Shown: piece by piece, positions 1 to 8,886 of the stretch
How the letters are laid out: each line of letters opens with the position of its first letter
How positions within the stretch are numbered: position 1 is the stretch's first letter
From: Streptomyces sp. WM6386
GTDB lineage: Bacteria > Actinomycetota > Actinomycetes > Streptomycetales > Streptomycetaceae
Assembly (NCBI RefSeq): GCF_000972385.1
Contig: NZ_JXTE01000035.1
Span: 1-64,000 of the forward strand
Reading direction: 5' to 3'
DNA length: 64,000 bases
The notes under the pieces: model-generated
The model's input: only the letters and a program-made list of their open reading frames with translations
Databases searched by the model: none
What the model was told of the DNA's origin: nothing
Position numbers and translations under genes: made by a program

Positions 1-416
1 GCCTGCGCGGTGGCCACATCCCTTATCCACCCGGACGTCACCCCGAAGAACCGGTCCACGGCCACGCACGCGACAGCGACCAGCAGCGCCAGATACCCCC
101 AGCCCGCGCCCCCGCCGACGACCCCCGTGAGGTCCAGCAGAGGCAGCGCGGCACCGGCCACCGCCCCGACCGCGGCCCCGCACCGCAGGGCCCGCGCACC
201 CCGCCGCTTCCACACCCGGTCCGCGAGGTACCACGCGGCGGTGTCGAGCGCCCCGCGCTCCACCCACCGGTACAGCTCGTCGAGACGGAGCGCGGGCTCG
301 CCCCAGTCCCCGAGCGGAAACGTCCGTCCCGTCAGGTCGCCCGGCCGCGGCCCGAGCGCCTCCCCACCCCGCCCGTCCTGAGGCGGACCCTCGGGCTGCA
401 TCTCCGGCTGACCCAC
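1..416 (-). CDS. SLATT-domain membrane protein (C-terminus beyond window edge)
   Basis: The visible 138 residues begin with a Pro/Gly-rich segment, continue with a helical stretch (ALRLDELYRWVERGAL) and a basic patch, and then show two hydrophobic segments. This is the layout of the SLATT family, two-TM proteins linked to SMODS/SLOG nucleotide-signalling and conflict systems. The GTG at 416 is preferred over the in-frame ATG at 401 because AGGGAG lies 6 nt upstream of the GTG, whereas the ATG has GGAG directly abutting it. The gene is divergent from ebfC. The family call rests on pattern recognition of the N-terminal half only; the remainder lies outside the window. Confidence 0.6.
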   Translation of the reverse strand, partial: MGQPEMQPEGPPQDGRGGEALGPRPGDLTGRTFPLGDWGEPALRLDELYRWVERGALDTAAWYLADRVWKRRGARALRCGAAVGAVAGAALPLLDLTGVVGGGAGWGYLALLVAVACVAVDRFFGVTSGWIRDVATAQ

Positions 417-573
417 CCGGCACTCCCTACTGATCACGGCCGATCACGCTGTGTGACGCATGGTGCTGACGCGCCGGGTCTTTCCTACCGCCCAATGGGT
501 GGCGAAGGGACGGCTTTCACTCCTTTTCCGCCCGGAAGTGGGCCTTGATCAGGTATAGGACTCGACAACATCT

Positions 574-587
574 CACTCGAAAGAGTG
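574..587. repeat. Small perfect hairpin in the ebfC upstream region
   Basis: CACTC-GAAA-GAGTG forms a 5-bp stem closed by a GAAA tetraloop, about 75 nt before the ebfC start and just downstream of a -10-like TATAGGACT around 555-563. It may be a stable 5' leader structure. The role is unknown. Confidence 0.35.
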
Positions 588-660
588 CCGGAGCGATGGC
601 TGCGTGGAGCACGTAGGCTCATCAGAGGACAAGACACAGACCTATGAGCGGGAGCTGATC

Positions 661-999
661 GTGATCCCCGGTGGTGGCCAGCCCAACATGCAGCAGCTGC
701 TCCAGCAGGCCCAGAAGATGCAGCAGGACCTGGCGAACGCGCAGGAGGAACTGGCGCGGACCGAGGTCGACGGACAGGCGGGCGGCGGCCTGGTCAAGGC
801 GACGGTCACCGGCTCCGGTGAACTCCGCGCCCTGAAGATCGACCCGAAGGCGGTGGACCCGGAGGACACCGAGACCCTCGCCGACCTGATCGTCGCGGCC
901 GTACAGGCGGCCAACGAGAACGCCCAGGCACTCCAGCAGCAGAAGCTGGGCCCGCTGGCCCAGGGCCTGGGCGGCGGCATTCCGGGCCTGCCTTTCTAA
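661..999 (+). CDS. ebfC: YbaB/EbfC family nucleoid-associated protein
   Basis: This is a 112-residue protein with the YbaB/EbfC signature: Gln/Met-rich N-terminal helices ([20 protein letters not shown]), then a beta-rich centre ([18 protein letters not shown]) and a Gln/Gly-rich tail. The family binds DNA as a dimer and is commonly found upstream of recR, as here. The GTG at 661 is chosen because GGGAG sits 6 nt before it. An ATG-like reading from 604 would add residues with no family resemblance. It is the first gene of the ebfC-recR-DUF5063 run. Family identity is firm; the exact role in Streptomyces is inferred. Confidence 0.92.
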   Translation: MIPGGGQPNMQQLLQQAQKMQQDLANAQEELARTEVDGQAGGGLVKATVTGSGELRALKIDPKAVDPEDTETLADLIVAAVQAANENAQALQQQKLGPLAQGLGGGIPGLPF

Positions 1000-1057
1000 G
1001 AAGGGCGTCCGCCAACTACCGTACGTACCCAAGGAACCCAGGAAGGGTGGCAGTCCG

Positions 1058-1657
1058 TTGTACGAAGGCGTGGTGCAGGACCTCATCGACGAACTGGGCC
1101 GGCTGCCCGGCGTCGGTCCCAAGAGCGCCCAGCGGATCGCCTTTCACATCCTGCAGGCGGAACCGACGGACGTACGACGGCTCGCGCAGTGCCTGATGGA
1201 GGTCAAGGCGAAGGTCCGCTTCTGCGCGATCTGCGGAAACGTGGCACAGGAAGAGCTGTGCAACATCTGCCGCGACACCCGCCGCGACCTCTCGGTCATC
1301 TGCGTGGTGGAGGAGCCGAAGGACGTGGTGGCCATCGAACGCACCCGCGAATTCAGAGGCCGCTACCACGTGCTCGGCGGAGCGATCAGCCCCATCGAGG
1401 GTGTGGGCCCGGACGACCTGCGTATACGAGAACTTCTCGCGAGGTTGGCCGACGGGACGGTCACGGAGCTGATCCTGGCCACGGACCCGAACCTGGAGGG
1501 CGAGGCCACGGCCACGTACCTCGCCCGCATGATCAAGCCCATGGGCCTCAAGGTCACCCGCCTGGCCAGCGGCCTCCCGGTGGGTGGCGACCTGGAATAC
1601 GCGGACGAGGTGACCCTCGGCCGCGCCTTCGAGGGGAGACGACTCCTAGATGTCTGA
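1058..1657 (+). CDS. recR: Recombination mediator RecR
   Basis: The 199-residue protein matches RecR length. It has an N-terminal helix-hairpin-helix ([20 protein letters not shown]), a four-cysteine zinc finger (Cys56, 59, 68, 71) and a Toprim domain starting near residue 80 with an acidic pair at 85-86. RecR acts with RecO and RecF in loading RecA at SSB-coated gaps. The start is TTG at 1058 with GGAAGG about 11 nt upstream. Its stop overlaps the next gene by 8 nt, so the two are likely translationally coupled. The ebfC-recR order is standard. Confidence 0.97.
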   Translation: MYEGVVQDLIDELGRLPGVGPKSAQRIAFHILQAEPTDVRRLAQCLMEVKAKVRFCAICGNVAQEELCNICRDTRRDLSVICVVEEPKDVVAIERTREFRGRYHVLGGAISPIEGVGPDDLRIRELLARLADGTVTELILATDPNLEGEATATYLARMIKPMGLKVTRLASGLPVGGDLEYADEVTLGRAFEGRRLLDV

Positions 1658-2309
1658 CGCCACACTGCACGCGACTGCCCACAACCCGGACGACTTCGCG
1701 GTCCAGATCGCGGACCAGGTGGAGAGCTTCCTGGTGGCCGTCACCGAGGTGGCAAGGGGCGACGAGCCGGACTCCGCCGTGCCCTTCCTCCTCCTGGAGG
1801 TCTCCCAGATCCTCCTGGCCGGCGGCCGCCTGGGCGCCCACGAGGACATCGTCCCCGACGAGCGCTACGAGCCCGACACGGGCCCGGACGCCGACGTGGA
1901 CGACCTCCGCGAGAACCTGGCGAGGCTGCTGGACCCGATCGACGTCTACTCGGAGGTCTTCGACCCCTACGAGCCCCGCAAGGCCCCGGTCCCGGCCCGT
2001 ATCTCCGACGACCTGACCGACGTCATCACCGACCTCCGCCACGGCATGGCGCACTACCGCGCGGGCCGCACCACGGAGGCCCTGTGGTGGTGGCAGTTCT
2101 CCTACTTCTCCAACTGGGGCTCGACGGCGTCCGCGACGCTGCGCGCCCTCCAGTCGGTGGTCGCGCACGTCAGGCTGAACCAGCCCCTGGAGGAACTGGA
2201 CGGCCTCGACACGGACCAGGCCGTGGGCGACGAAACCCTGGAGTTCGAGGCCGGCAAGGTGATGGTGGAGGAGATCGCCGAGCCCCTGGGCATGCGCCCG
2301 GTGAAGTGA
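1650..2309 (+). CDS. DUF5063 family protein
   Basis: This 219-residue acidic soluble protein overlaps the end of recR by 8 nt and is evidently co-transcribed with it. It has no signal peptide or membrane segment. Recognisable features are a helical N-terminal half, a central acidic stretch (residues about 75-105) and a Trp-rich segment ([17 protein letters not shown]). The family is conserved in actinobacteria beside recR. No biochemical function is known to me, and the link to recombination is only from context. Confidence 0.85.
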   Translation: MSDATLHATAHNPDDFAVQIADQVESFLVAVTEVARGDEPDSAVPFLLLEVSQILLAGGRLGAHEDIVPDERYEPDTGPDADVDDLRENLARLLDPIDVYSEVFDPYEPRKAPVPARISDDLTDVITDLRHGMAHYRAGRTTEALWWWQFSYFSNWGSTASATLRALQSVVAHVRLNQPLEELDGLDTDQAVGDETLEFEAGKVMVEEIAEPLGMRPVK

Positions 2310-2316
2310 CCCGGCA

Positions 2317-2387
2317 ATTGGCAGTTCCGTCCCACGTCTGGGGGCGACCCCAGGTGGCCGGCGCCTCCGTGGGACGAATCCGCCAAT
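2317..2387. terminator. Nested hairpin between convergent genes
   Basis: An outer pair ATTGGC/GCCAAT, a middle pair GTCCCACG/CGTGGGAC and an inner TGGGG/CCCCA together form a long interrupted stem-loop exactly between the ends of the DUF5063 gene (+) and the TauE gene (-). It is probably a bidirectional terminator. There is no clear T-tract, which is common in Streptomyces. Confidence 0.55.
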
Positions 2388-2394
2388 CCCCGGC

Positions 2395-3114
2395 CTATAC
2401 GCTCCACAGGCCCTTGGTTATCGCCGTGATGCCGCCTGTCAGGGCCAGTAGCAGCACCAGGCGGCGGGCCCGGTGCTCCGGGATGCGGGCGGCTAGGCCC
2501 CTGCCGATCAGGGCGCCGGTGAGCATCGCCGCGGCCACCCAGCCCCATCGCGTCCCGCTCAGTTCCGGCAGTCCGTTCGCCGCCACGGAGAAGGCGTTGA
2601 CGACGACGCCGTAGAACATCGCGTTCGGTACGAACTCCCGTATCGTCCAGCCCGCGTTGAGGGCGTACAGGGACACCGGCGGGCCGCCCACCCCCGCCGC
2701 CGCGTTCATGAACCCGCCCGCCGCTCCCGCCGCGACCGCACCCGGCGTGCCGCGCAGCGCCGGCACCTGCGCACCCCGCATCACCAGCAGCACGGCGACG
2801 GTGACGAGCCCGCCCATCACCAACAGCAGGACAGGCTCCGGCAGTTGACGGGTCATCCAGGCCCCCGCCGGTACCGTGCACGCCGCCGCCACGCACAGCG
2901 GCACCATCGAGCCCGGACGTACCTGACGCCAGCCACCCGCCAGCCCCACCACACTGATCGCCCCGGCCGCGCAGTTCGCGAGGACGACCCCCTCCGCCGG
3001 TCCGAGCAGCAGCACGAGCGCGGGTACGGCGACCAGGGCGAAGCCCATGCCGGTGAGCCACTGGACGGAGGAGCCGAGCAGCACGATCCCCGCGAGAAGT
3101 ACGTCGGCTGTCAT
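2395..3114 (-). CDS. TauE/SafE family permease
   Basis: This 239-residue membrane protein has seven to eight hydrophobic segments and the TauE/SafE pattern of two similar halves. The first half opens with LLGSSVQWLTGMGFALVAVP, and the middle carries GAAGGFMNAAAGVGGPPVSL, a conserved family loop. The family is thought to move sulfonates, sulfite or other small organic anions across the membrane; the substrate here is unknown. The ATG at 3114 has GAGGAGAG about 11 nt upstream. An open frame continues further upstream but is low-complexity and unlike a protein. Confidence 0.85.
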   Translation of the reverse strand: MTADVLLAGIVLLGSSVQWLTGMGFALVAVPALVLLLGPAEGVVLANCAAGAISVVGLAGGWRQVRPGSMVPLCVAAACTVPAGAWMTRQLPEPVLLLVMGGLVTVAVLLVMRGAQVPALRGTPGAVAAGAAGGFMNAAAGVGGPPVSLYALNAGWTIREFVPNAMFYGVVVNAFSVAANGLPELSGTRWGWVAAAMLTGALIGRGLAARIPEHRARRLVLLLALTGGITAITKGLWSV

Positions 3115-3237
3115 GGTTCGGCACCCTCTCCTCGGCAACCCGCTGCGTCCGCGTCGGTCCGGGCGCAATGATGACCGTATGACGGGGCGGTCGAGGGTGG
3201 TCATGCGGGTGGGGGCGGTTCTGGCGGATGGTGCCCT

Positions 3238-4639
3238 GTGAACGCGGAGGCGTCCGGGCAGCGGGGCATCGCTGCGGCGCGGTCCATTCGGCAGGCGCTC
3301 AGCGGGGACGGTTCGGTCGCGATGTACGCCGAGACGTCCTGGGCGTTGCCGCCGTAGGCGTTCGTGCTGCCGGAGTCGGCGCCCGAGCCACTGGTCAACC
3401 TGCCCGACAGGACGGCGCTGTTCGTGGGGCGCGAGCGTGAACTCGGGCTGCTGGACGAGGCGTTCACCGCGGCCGGGGGCGTCGTCGTCCAGGCGGTGCA
3501 CGGTCTCGGCGGCATCGGCAAGTCGACGCTGGCCGCGCGCTGGGCGGCGGGGCACGTCGGGTCGTACAACCCGGTCTGGTGGATCACCGCGGAGACGCCC
3601 GCCGACCTCGACGCCGGGCTCGCGGAGCTGGCGGTGGCGTTGCAGCCGGCGCTGCGGGACGTGCTGTCGCGGGAAGCGTTGCGGGAGCGGGCCGTTCAGT
3701 GGCCGGCGAGGCGGGAGGGTTGGCTGCTGATCCTGGACAACGTGTCCGACCCGGCGGACGTGAAGGCGCTGCTGGGGCGGGCCACCGGTGGACGGTTCCT
3801 CATCACCACACGGCGGGCGACGGGGTGGCACAAGGTGGCTTCACCGTTGTCGCTGGATGTACTGGAGCCGGCGGAAGCGGCAGAGCTGTTCGAGCGGATC
3901 GACGGGCCGGGTGAGGATGTCGAGGCGCTGTGCGGGGAGTTGGGGTACCTGCCGCTGGCCGTGGAACAGGCGGCGGCCTACTGCGCGGAGGCGGGCATCT
4001 CGGCCGGCCGGTACCGGGAGTTGCTGGCCGCGTATCCGGAGGAGGTCTTCGCCCAGTCCGCGGAGGGGACGGACCAGACCCGTACGGTCGCCAGGGTGTG
4101 GCGGATGTCGCTGGACCGGCTGGCGGACACGCCGTTGGCCGGGCGGATTCTGGGGATCATCGCGTGGTGGGCGCCGGAGGGGATTCCGCGGGCGTATCTG
4201 GAGTCGATGGGCACTGCGGTCGAGGTGACGGAGGCGCTTCGGCGGCTGGCCGCGCACAGTCTGGTCAAGCTGCATGAGACGGCACGATCTCGGTGCATCG
4301 GCTGGTGCAGGCGGTGGCGCGGGCGGAGGCCGGCGCGGGGCATGAGGCGGCCGACGTGCTGGTCAGAAGCAGCACCGTACTCAGCGGCCTCACTGCGGAC
4401 CTGCTGTGGCTCACACACATGGAGGCGATGGCCCACCGCACGGACCCGGAATCCGATGCCGAGGATGAGGCCTGGCTGTACCAAATGGGCGGACTCAGCA
4501 CTCGGATGACGACAGCCGCGCGGTGGAACTGCATGTGCGGTCCGTGGCCGCCGCGGAGCATGCGCTAGGGCCCTTGCACGAGGCGACGCTCTCCATGCGC
4601 CGGGATTTGGCACCCCTCCTCACCCCGCCCGAGGTGTAG
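3238..4639 (+). pseudogene. Decayed NB-ARC/STAND ATPase with TPR remnant
   Basis: Three reading-frame lesions break a single ancestral gene. From the GTG at 3238 the frame encodes 39 family-like residues and then meets an in-frame TAG at 3355-3357. It reopens at once (VNLPDRTALFVGRERELG) and carries a P-loop (GLGGIGKSTLA) and Walker B-like LLILDN. Near 4275-4283 a base is missing: KLHE should continue as GTISVHRLVQAVARAE, which lies in the next frame. A second one-base loss near 4505 shifts to DDDSRAVELHVRSVAAAEHA and the tail that stops at 4637-4639. The TPR array normal for such proteins is almost entirely gone. STAND ATPases act as signalling or defence switches; this copy should be dead. 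Confidence 0.8.
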
Positions 4640-4746
4640 CCCCCTACACCTCGCCCTGGGGAGGCCACCCCATCGTCCGGACCCTCGCGCCACGGGATCG
4701 TTGATCTCACCAGGTCACCACCCCCGTACCGAAGGATCCGAACCCC

Positions 4747-4929
4747 ATGAAGAGCCTCCTCTCCTCCAAGCCCGTCCTCTGGTTCCTCTTCCTCTTCAAC
4801 GCCGCCGTAGCCGCGGTCGCCCCCTTCGTCGTGGACGGCACGCAGGGCGTGATGACCGCTGTGGGAATGGGTGTCGTGGCCGCAGGTGCGGGTGTCAGCC
4901 TGGTGCGGGACCGGGCCACCTCTCGGTGA
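4747..4929 (+). CDS. Small membrane protein
   Basis: This is a 60-residue protein with two hydrophobic helices (about residues 9-27 and 32-52) separated by a short acidic loop. It ends in a basic tail (RDRATSR) that should be cytoplasmic. GAAGGA lies about 9 nt before the ATG. It stands alone between the STAND pseudogene and the SnoaL-like gene. I do not recognise a named family; start codon, Shine-Dalgarno and codon usage argue for a real gene. Confidence 0.6.
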   Translation: MKSLLSSKPVLWFLFLFNAAVAAVAPFVVDGTQGVMTAVGMGVVAAGAGVSLVRDRATSR

Positions 4930-5088
4930 TCGGGACGTCACACTCCGCGAGTTGGATCACCCCTGGACGTCCCCTGTACGACGCCTGCACGGCCCCTAAC
5001 CGGTGTCACGCGAGTCTGGAGTCACTTCCTCCACAGGAACCGCAGACAGAGCGGAGGAAGCAACCACCTCGCCCGCACTGGAGATGAC

Positions 5089-5595
5089 ATGACCCGTCGC
5101 CCGATAACCAAGCGTGTAGCCGTCGTCACCGCCGGTGCCCTCGTCGCCGTCGGCACCTTCGCCGCAGGCGTCGGCGTCGCCGGACCGGACAAGCAGAGCG
5201 GCAAGAAGCCCACCAAGGCGGAGATCGCCGCCCAGTTCGACGGCTGGAACAAGGCCCTGCGGACCGGCGACGCCGAGACCGTCGCCGACCGGTACGCCAA
5301 GGACGCCGTCCTGCTGCCCACCGTCTCCAACAAGGTCCGCAGCGACCGCGCCGGCATCGTCGACTACTTCGAGCACTTCCTGCTGAACAAGCCGGTCGGC
5401 AAGAAGATCGAGACGCACATCAACATCCTCGACAACAACTCCGCCCTGGACGCCGGCGTGTACAAGTTCACGCTGACCGACCCGGACACCGGCGCCAAGC
5501 GTGTCGTCGAGGCCCGCTACACCTACGAGTACGAGAAGCGGAACGGCGAGTGGAAGATCGTCAACCACCACTCTTCGGCGATGCCCGAAGGCTGA
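5089..5595 (+). CDS. Secreted SgcJ/EcaC-type (SnoaL-like) protein
   Basis: The 168-residue protein begins with a signal peptide (basic RRPITKR, then a hydrophobic stretch to about residue 30). A single cone-shaped alpha+beta domain of the NTF2/SnoaL superfamily follows, with the typical openings IAAQFDGWNKALRTGDAETV and YAKDAVLLPTVS. It ends in the WKIVNHHSSAMPE motif shared with CaMKII-association and SgcJ/EcaC proteins. Members bind small hydrophobic ligands or oligomerise; catalysis is not assured. GGAG lies shortly before the ATG. Its last 35 nt overlap, antisense, the end of the sensor kinase gene. Confidence 0.82.
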   Translation: MTRRPITKRVAVVTAGALVAVGTFAAGVGVAGPDKQSGKKPTKAEIAAQFDGWNKALRTGDAETVADRYAKDAVLLPTVSNKVRSDRAGIVDYFEHFLLNKPVGKKIETHINILDNNSALDAGVYKFTLTDPDTGAKRVVEARYTYEYEKRNGEWKIVNHHSSAMPEG

Positions 5596-6949
5596 CCCGT
5601 ACCACCAGCCCACCCCCGGGCGCGTCCCCGAGCGTCACCGTCCCGCCGTCGTCGGTCACCAGCTGCTTGACGACGGCGAGGCCGAGCCCGGACCCGGAGC
5701 GCCCGGTCAGGCCCTGACCGCGCCAGAAGCGGTCGAAGGCGCGGGACTTCTCCGCGTCGGACATGCCCGGTCCCTGGTCGAGGACCGACAACAGGGTCTC
5801 CTCGCCCCGCGGTTCGACCCGGACGGTGATCGTGCCCCCGTCCGGTGACACCTCCAGGGCATTGGAAAGCACGTTGTCCAGCACCTGGTCCAGATGACCG
5901 GGGCTGGCCAGCACAAGCAGCCGGCCGTCGGCGGTACTCCCCCCAAGCGCGATGGTGACTCCGCGCTCGTCGGCGGCCGGCCTCCACACGTCCAGACGTT
6001 CCTCGATGATGTCCGCCAGCAGCAGCGGCTCCGCGGCCGTGACCTTCGCCTCCGCCCGCGCCAGCACCAGCAGCCCGTTGACCAGACGGCTCATCCGGAC
6101 CACCTCGGCGGTCGCCTGCTCCACGTCCTCCCGTACGAACTCGTCGTCGACGCCGTCCGCGATGTTGTCAAGGGACAACCGCAACGCCGTGAGAGGGGTG
6201 CGCAGTTGATGGGAGGCGTCCGCCACGAAGATCCGCTGCGAGGCGACCAGCGTGTCGAGACGTTCCGCACCCTGGTTGAGGGTGCGCGCCAGCGTCTGGG
6301 TCTCCGGCGGGCCCGTCACGGGGGAGCGCGCGGTGAGGTCGCCGTCGCTGAACTTGCTGGCCATGGCGTTCAGTTCACGCAGGGGAGCGGTGATCCGGCG
6401 GGCGGCGAACGCGCCGATCGCCGCGGCGGCCGCGAGCACGAGCACGGCCAGCGCGGCCCGGAAGCCCCAGATGTTCCACAGCCTGGTGGTCATGCCCGAG
6501 GTCGCGTACACGATCCGCACGACCCCGACGACCGGCCCCTTGCCGCTCTCGCCGTCGGCCGTCGGCTGGTACGCGGGGACGGTGATCACCAGGTGCTTGC
6601 CCCAGATGAACTTCGAGCCCCAGTCGGTGGTGGCCTCCCCGTCCTCCAGCGCGGTGGTCAGCGCCTTGTCCCGCGCGGCGTCGGGGAGATCGGGCGCACA
6701 GGTGCGGTCGCCGCCCTTCGTGTACAGCTCGACGTCGTCGTGGTACGCCTCGGCCATCTGGTTCAGCGCGTTGCACGAGGCGCCGTCGCCGGAGCCCAGC
6801 AGCTGAGCCATGGTCTGGGCCTCGCGGAACACCGACGCCTCGGTGTCGCCCCGCAGTTGGTCGGTGAGCGTGAACGCCACCGGCACGGTGAACAGGGCGA
6901 TGGCCACCGCGACGAGCAGGATGTAACTCCGGATGAGCTGGCGGTTCAT
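5561..6949 (-). CDS. Two-component sensor histidine kinase
   Basis: The 462-residue protein has an N-terminal TM helix (about 8-28), an extracytoplasmic sensor of about 125 residues and a second TM helix (about 163-183). A HAMP segment (APLRELNAMASKFSDGDL), a HisKA box with His247 (DASHQLRTPLT) and a HATPase domain with N, G1 (LDQGPGM) and G2 (GSGLGLAVV) boxes follow. Two cysteines in the sensor (59 and 84) could form a disulfide. Its ATG overlaps the stop of the response regulator gene (ATGA), so the pair is co-translated. The signal is unknown; the sensor resembles those of the actinobacterial PrrB/CseC-type kinases only in general layout. Confidence 0.95.
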   Translation of the reverse strand: MNRQLIRSYILLVAVAIALFTVPVAFTLTDQLRGDTEASVFREAQTMAQLLGSGDGASCNALNQMAEAYHDDVELYTKGGDRTCAPDLPDAARDKALTTALEDGEATTDWGSKFIWGKHLVITVPAYQPTADGESGKGPVVGVVRIVYATSGMTTRLWNIWGFRAALAVLVLAAAAAIGAFAARRITAPLRELNAMASKFSDGDLTARSPVTGPPETQTLARTLNQGAERLDTLVASQRIFVADASHQLRTPLTALRLSLDNIADGVDDEFVREDVEQATAEVVRMSRLVNGLLVLARAEAKVTAAEPLLLADIIEERLDVWRPAADERGVTIALGGSTADGRLLVLASPGHLDQVLDNVLSNALEVSPDGGTITVRVEPRGEETLLSVLDQGPGMSDAEKSRAFDRFWRGQGLTGRSGSGLGLAVVKQLVTDDGGTVTLGDAPGGGLVVRVSLRASPKSGG

Positions 6950-7635
6950 GAAGCGTCACTACCGCCGTCGACGATCAGCCGGAAGCCGACCCCCCGCACC
7001 GCCTCGATCGTGATCGCGCCCGCCAGCTTCCGCCGCAGCGCCGCCACATGGACGTCCAGGGTCTTCGTCGGCCCGAACCAGTTCGCGTCCCAGACCGCCT
7101 CCATGATCTGCTCGCGCGACATCAGCGCCCCCGGCTCCTCGGTGAGGAAGGCCAGCAGGTCGTACTCCTTGGGCGCCAGCGCGACCTCCGCGCCGTCCAG
7201 GTGGACCCGGACCGCCTTGCGGTCGATCGTGAGACGGTCGCCGTAGCGGTCGGGACCGGCGGGCTCGGCGGACGACGTACGCGGCTGGGCCCGCCGCATC
7301 ACCGCCCTTATCCGCGCGATGACCTCCCGGACCCCGAACGGCTTGGAGACGTAGTCGTCCGCGCCGAGTTCGAGGCCGACCACCCGGTCCGTCTCGTCGC
7401 TCCGCGCGCTGATCACGATGATCGGCACGTCCCCGCGCTCGCGCAGCGCCCTGCACACGTCGAGACCGTCGGTGTCGGGCAGCCCGAGATCGAGGAGTAC
7501 GACGTCGTAGGGCTCCTCGTGCTTCAGCGCCGCCCCGCCCGTGGCGACCCAGGTCACCTCGAAGCCGTAGCGCAGCAGTCCGCGCCGGAGTGACTCGGCG
7601 ACCGGTTCATCGTCTTCCACCAGCAGTACGCGCAC
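6946..7635 (-). CDS. OmpR-family response regulator
   Basis: The 229-residue protein has a receiver domain with acidic residues at 7-9, phospho-acceptor Asp49 (VVLLDLGLPDTDG) and the conserved SKPF lysine. A winged-helix DNA-binding domain of the OmpR/PhoB type follows (ALAPKEYDLLAFL; TLDVHVAALRRKL). It is the upstream member of the kinase pair and overlaps the kinase start by 4 nt. A short AT-rich stretch (TTGAAATTTAAG at about 7650-7661) lies just before the gene and may hold the promoter. The regulon cannot be read from sequence. Confidence 0.95.
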   Translation of the reverse strand: MRVLLVEDDEPVAESLRRGLLRYGFEVTWVATGGAALKHEEPYDVVLLDLGLPDTDGLDVCRALRERGDVPIIVISARSDETDRVVGLELGADDYVSKPFGVREVIARIRAVMRRAQPRTSSAEPAGPDRYGDRLTIDRKAVRVHLDGAEVALAPKEYDLLAFLTEEPGALMSREQIMEAVWDANWFGPTKTLDVHVAALRRKLAGAITIEAVRGVGFRLIVDGGSDAS

Positions 7636-7695
7636 ACGGCGAACCCTAATGCTTGAAATTTAAGACGACCGCCCGCCGAGCCCCTCAACACGCGG

Positions 7696-8886
7696 CTACC
7701 ACATGACCGGCAGCCGCTCCGGGATCCGCTTCATGAACCCCGTCCGCCACACCAGTTGCTCGACCGGCACGGCGAGAGCCAGCCGGGGCATGCGTTCCAG
7801 CAGCACCGACAGGGCGATCTCGGCGTGGCTGCGGCCCAGCGCCGTGGCGGGGCAGTAGTGCCGGCCGCCGCCGAAGGAGAGGTGCGCGGCGCTGTCGGCG
7901 CGGTCGAGGTCGACGGTGTGCGGGTCGGGGAAGGCGGCCGGGTCGAAGTTCGCGCCCTCGACCAGCACCAGCACCAGTTCGCCCGCCACCACCTGCACGT
8001 CCCCGAGGACCACATCCTCCAGCGCCAGCCTCGGCAGCCCGTCCCCGATGGACAGATTGATCCGCAGCAGCTCCTCCACGGCCGCCGGAATCCGCCCGGG
8101 GTCCGCGACCAGTTCGGCCTGGAGCCCGGGGTGCTGGATCAGCGCCAGCAGGGCCATGGTCAGGAACCCGGCGGTGGAGATGACGCCCGCCCCGAACATC
8201 GTGACGCCGACCGTCGCGAGCATCTCGTCGCTGAGGTGCGCGTAGTCGGGGTCCGTGCGCAGGGCCGCCAGCTCGGCCATCAGGCCCGTCGTCGCCGGGT
8301 CGTCCAGCCGTTCGGTCATGTACGCGATGTCGCGGTCCCAGTTGAGCCGGGCGCCCGTGACCGGACAGGCGGAGTTCATGAACGCGATGTCCAGGCTCCG
8401 CATCAGCCTCGGCGCGTCCTCCCGCGGGATGCCGAGGATCCGGCAGTGCATGCCGGCCGAGTACGGATCGGCGAAGCCGGCCCGCAGGTCGGCCGGGGCG
8501 CCCTCGCGGCCGAGACCGTCGACGAGCTGAGCGGCGTAGGACCGCATCCAGTCCACCAGCCCGGGGGACTTCGGATTGAGGGCCTTCAGTACGGCCTTCC
8601 GCAGCCCGGCGCCCGTGATGTTCCCCATGTTGTTGACGACCTCGGGCGGGATCGTCAGCGCGTACTGGCGGGGCACACCCGGCGCCGAGGTGTCCTTCAG
8701 GCTGAACCGCGGGTCTTCGAGGACCTGCTTGCACAGGTCGTACGACGACACCAGCCAGGCCTCGTCGCCGGCGATGGTGCGGACCCGGCGGACGGGGGAG
8801 GACTCGCGCAACTCCTCGACCTCCGAGGGGAGCCGGTCGCCGCGCCAGGTGAACGGGAAGTCGATGAGGGTCTCAGCGGACGTCAA
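7696..8886 (-). CDS. Cytochrome P450, CYP121-type (cyclodipeptide cross-linking)
   Basis: This 396-residue P450 has the heme-binding loop [14 protein letters not shown] with Cys345, an ExxR (EELLR) and an I-helix [11 protein letters not shown] in which Ser237 stands where many P450s have an acid-alcohol pair. The length, Cys345 and Ser237 agree with M. tuberculosis CYP121A1 as I recall it. So do long shared blocks such as [31 protein letters not shown] and [15 protein letters not shown]121 couples the two tyrosine rings of cyclo(L-Tyr-L-Tyr) to give mycocyclosin. Its start overlaps the synthase stop by 14 nt, so they form one translational unit. The product here is inferred, not shown. Confidence 0.93.
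   Translation of the reverse strand: MTSAETLIDFPFTWRGDRLPSEVEELRESSPVRRVRTIAGDEAWLVSSYDLCKQVLEDPRFSLKDTSAPGVPRQYALTIPPEVVNNMGNITGAGLRKAVLKALNPKSPGLVDWMRSYAAQLVDGLGREGAPADLRAGFADPYSAGMHCRILGIPREDAPRLMRSLDIAFMNSACPVTGARLNWDRDIAYMTERLDDPATTGLMAELAALRTDPDYAHLSDEMLATVGVTMFGAGVISTAGFLTMALLALIQHPGLQAELVADPGRIPAAVEELLRINLSIGDGLPRLALEDVVLGDVQVVAGELVLVLVEGANFDPAAFPDPHTVDLDRADSAAHLSFGGGRHYCPATALGRSHAEIALSVLLERMPRLALAVPVEQLVWRTGFMKRIPERLPVMW

Noticed and set aside
3180..3241. 20-codon frame ending in GTGA overlap with the pseudogene start
   Set aside because: The overlap looks like coupling, but the peptide is too short and matches nothing I know.
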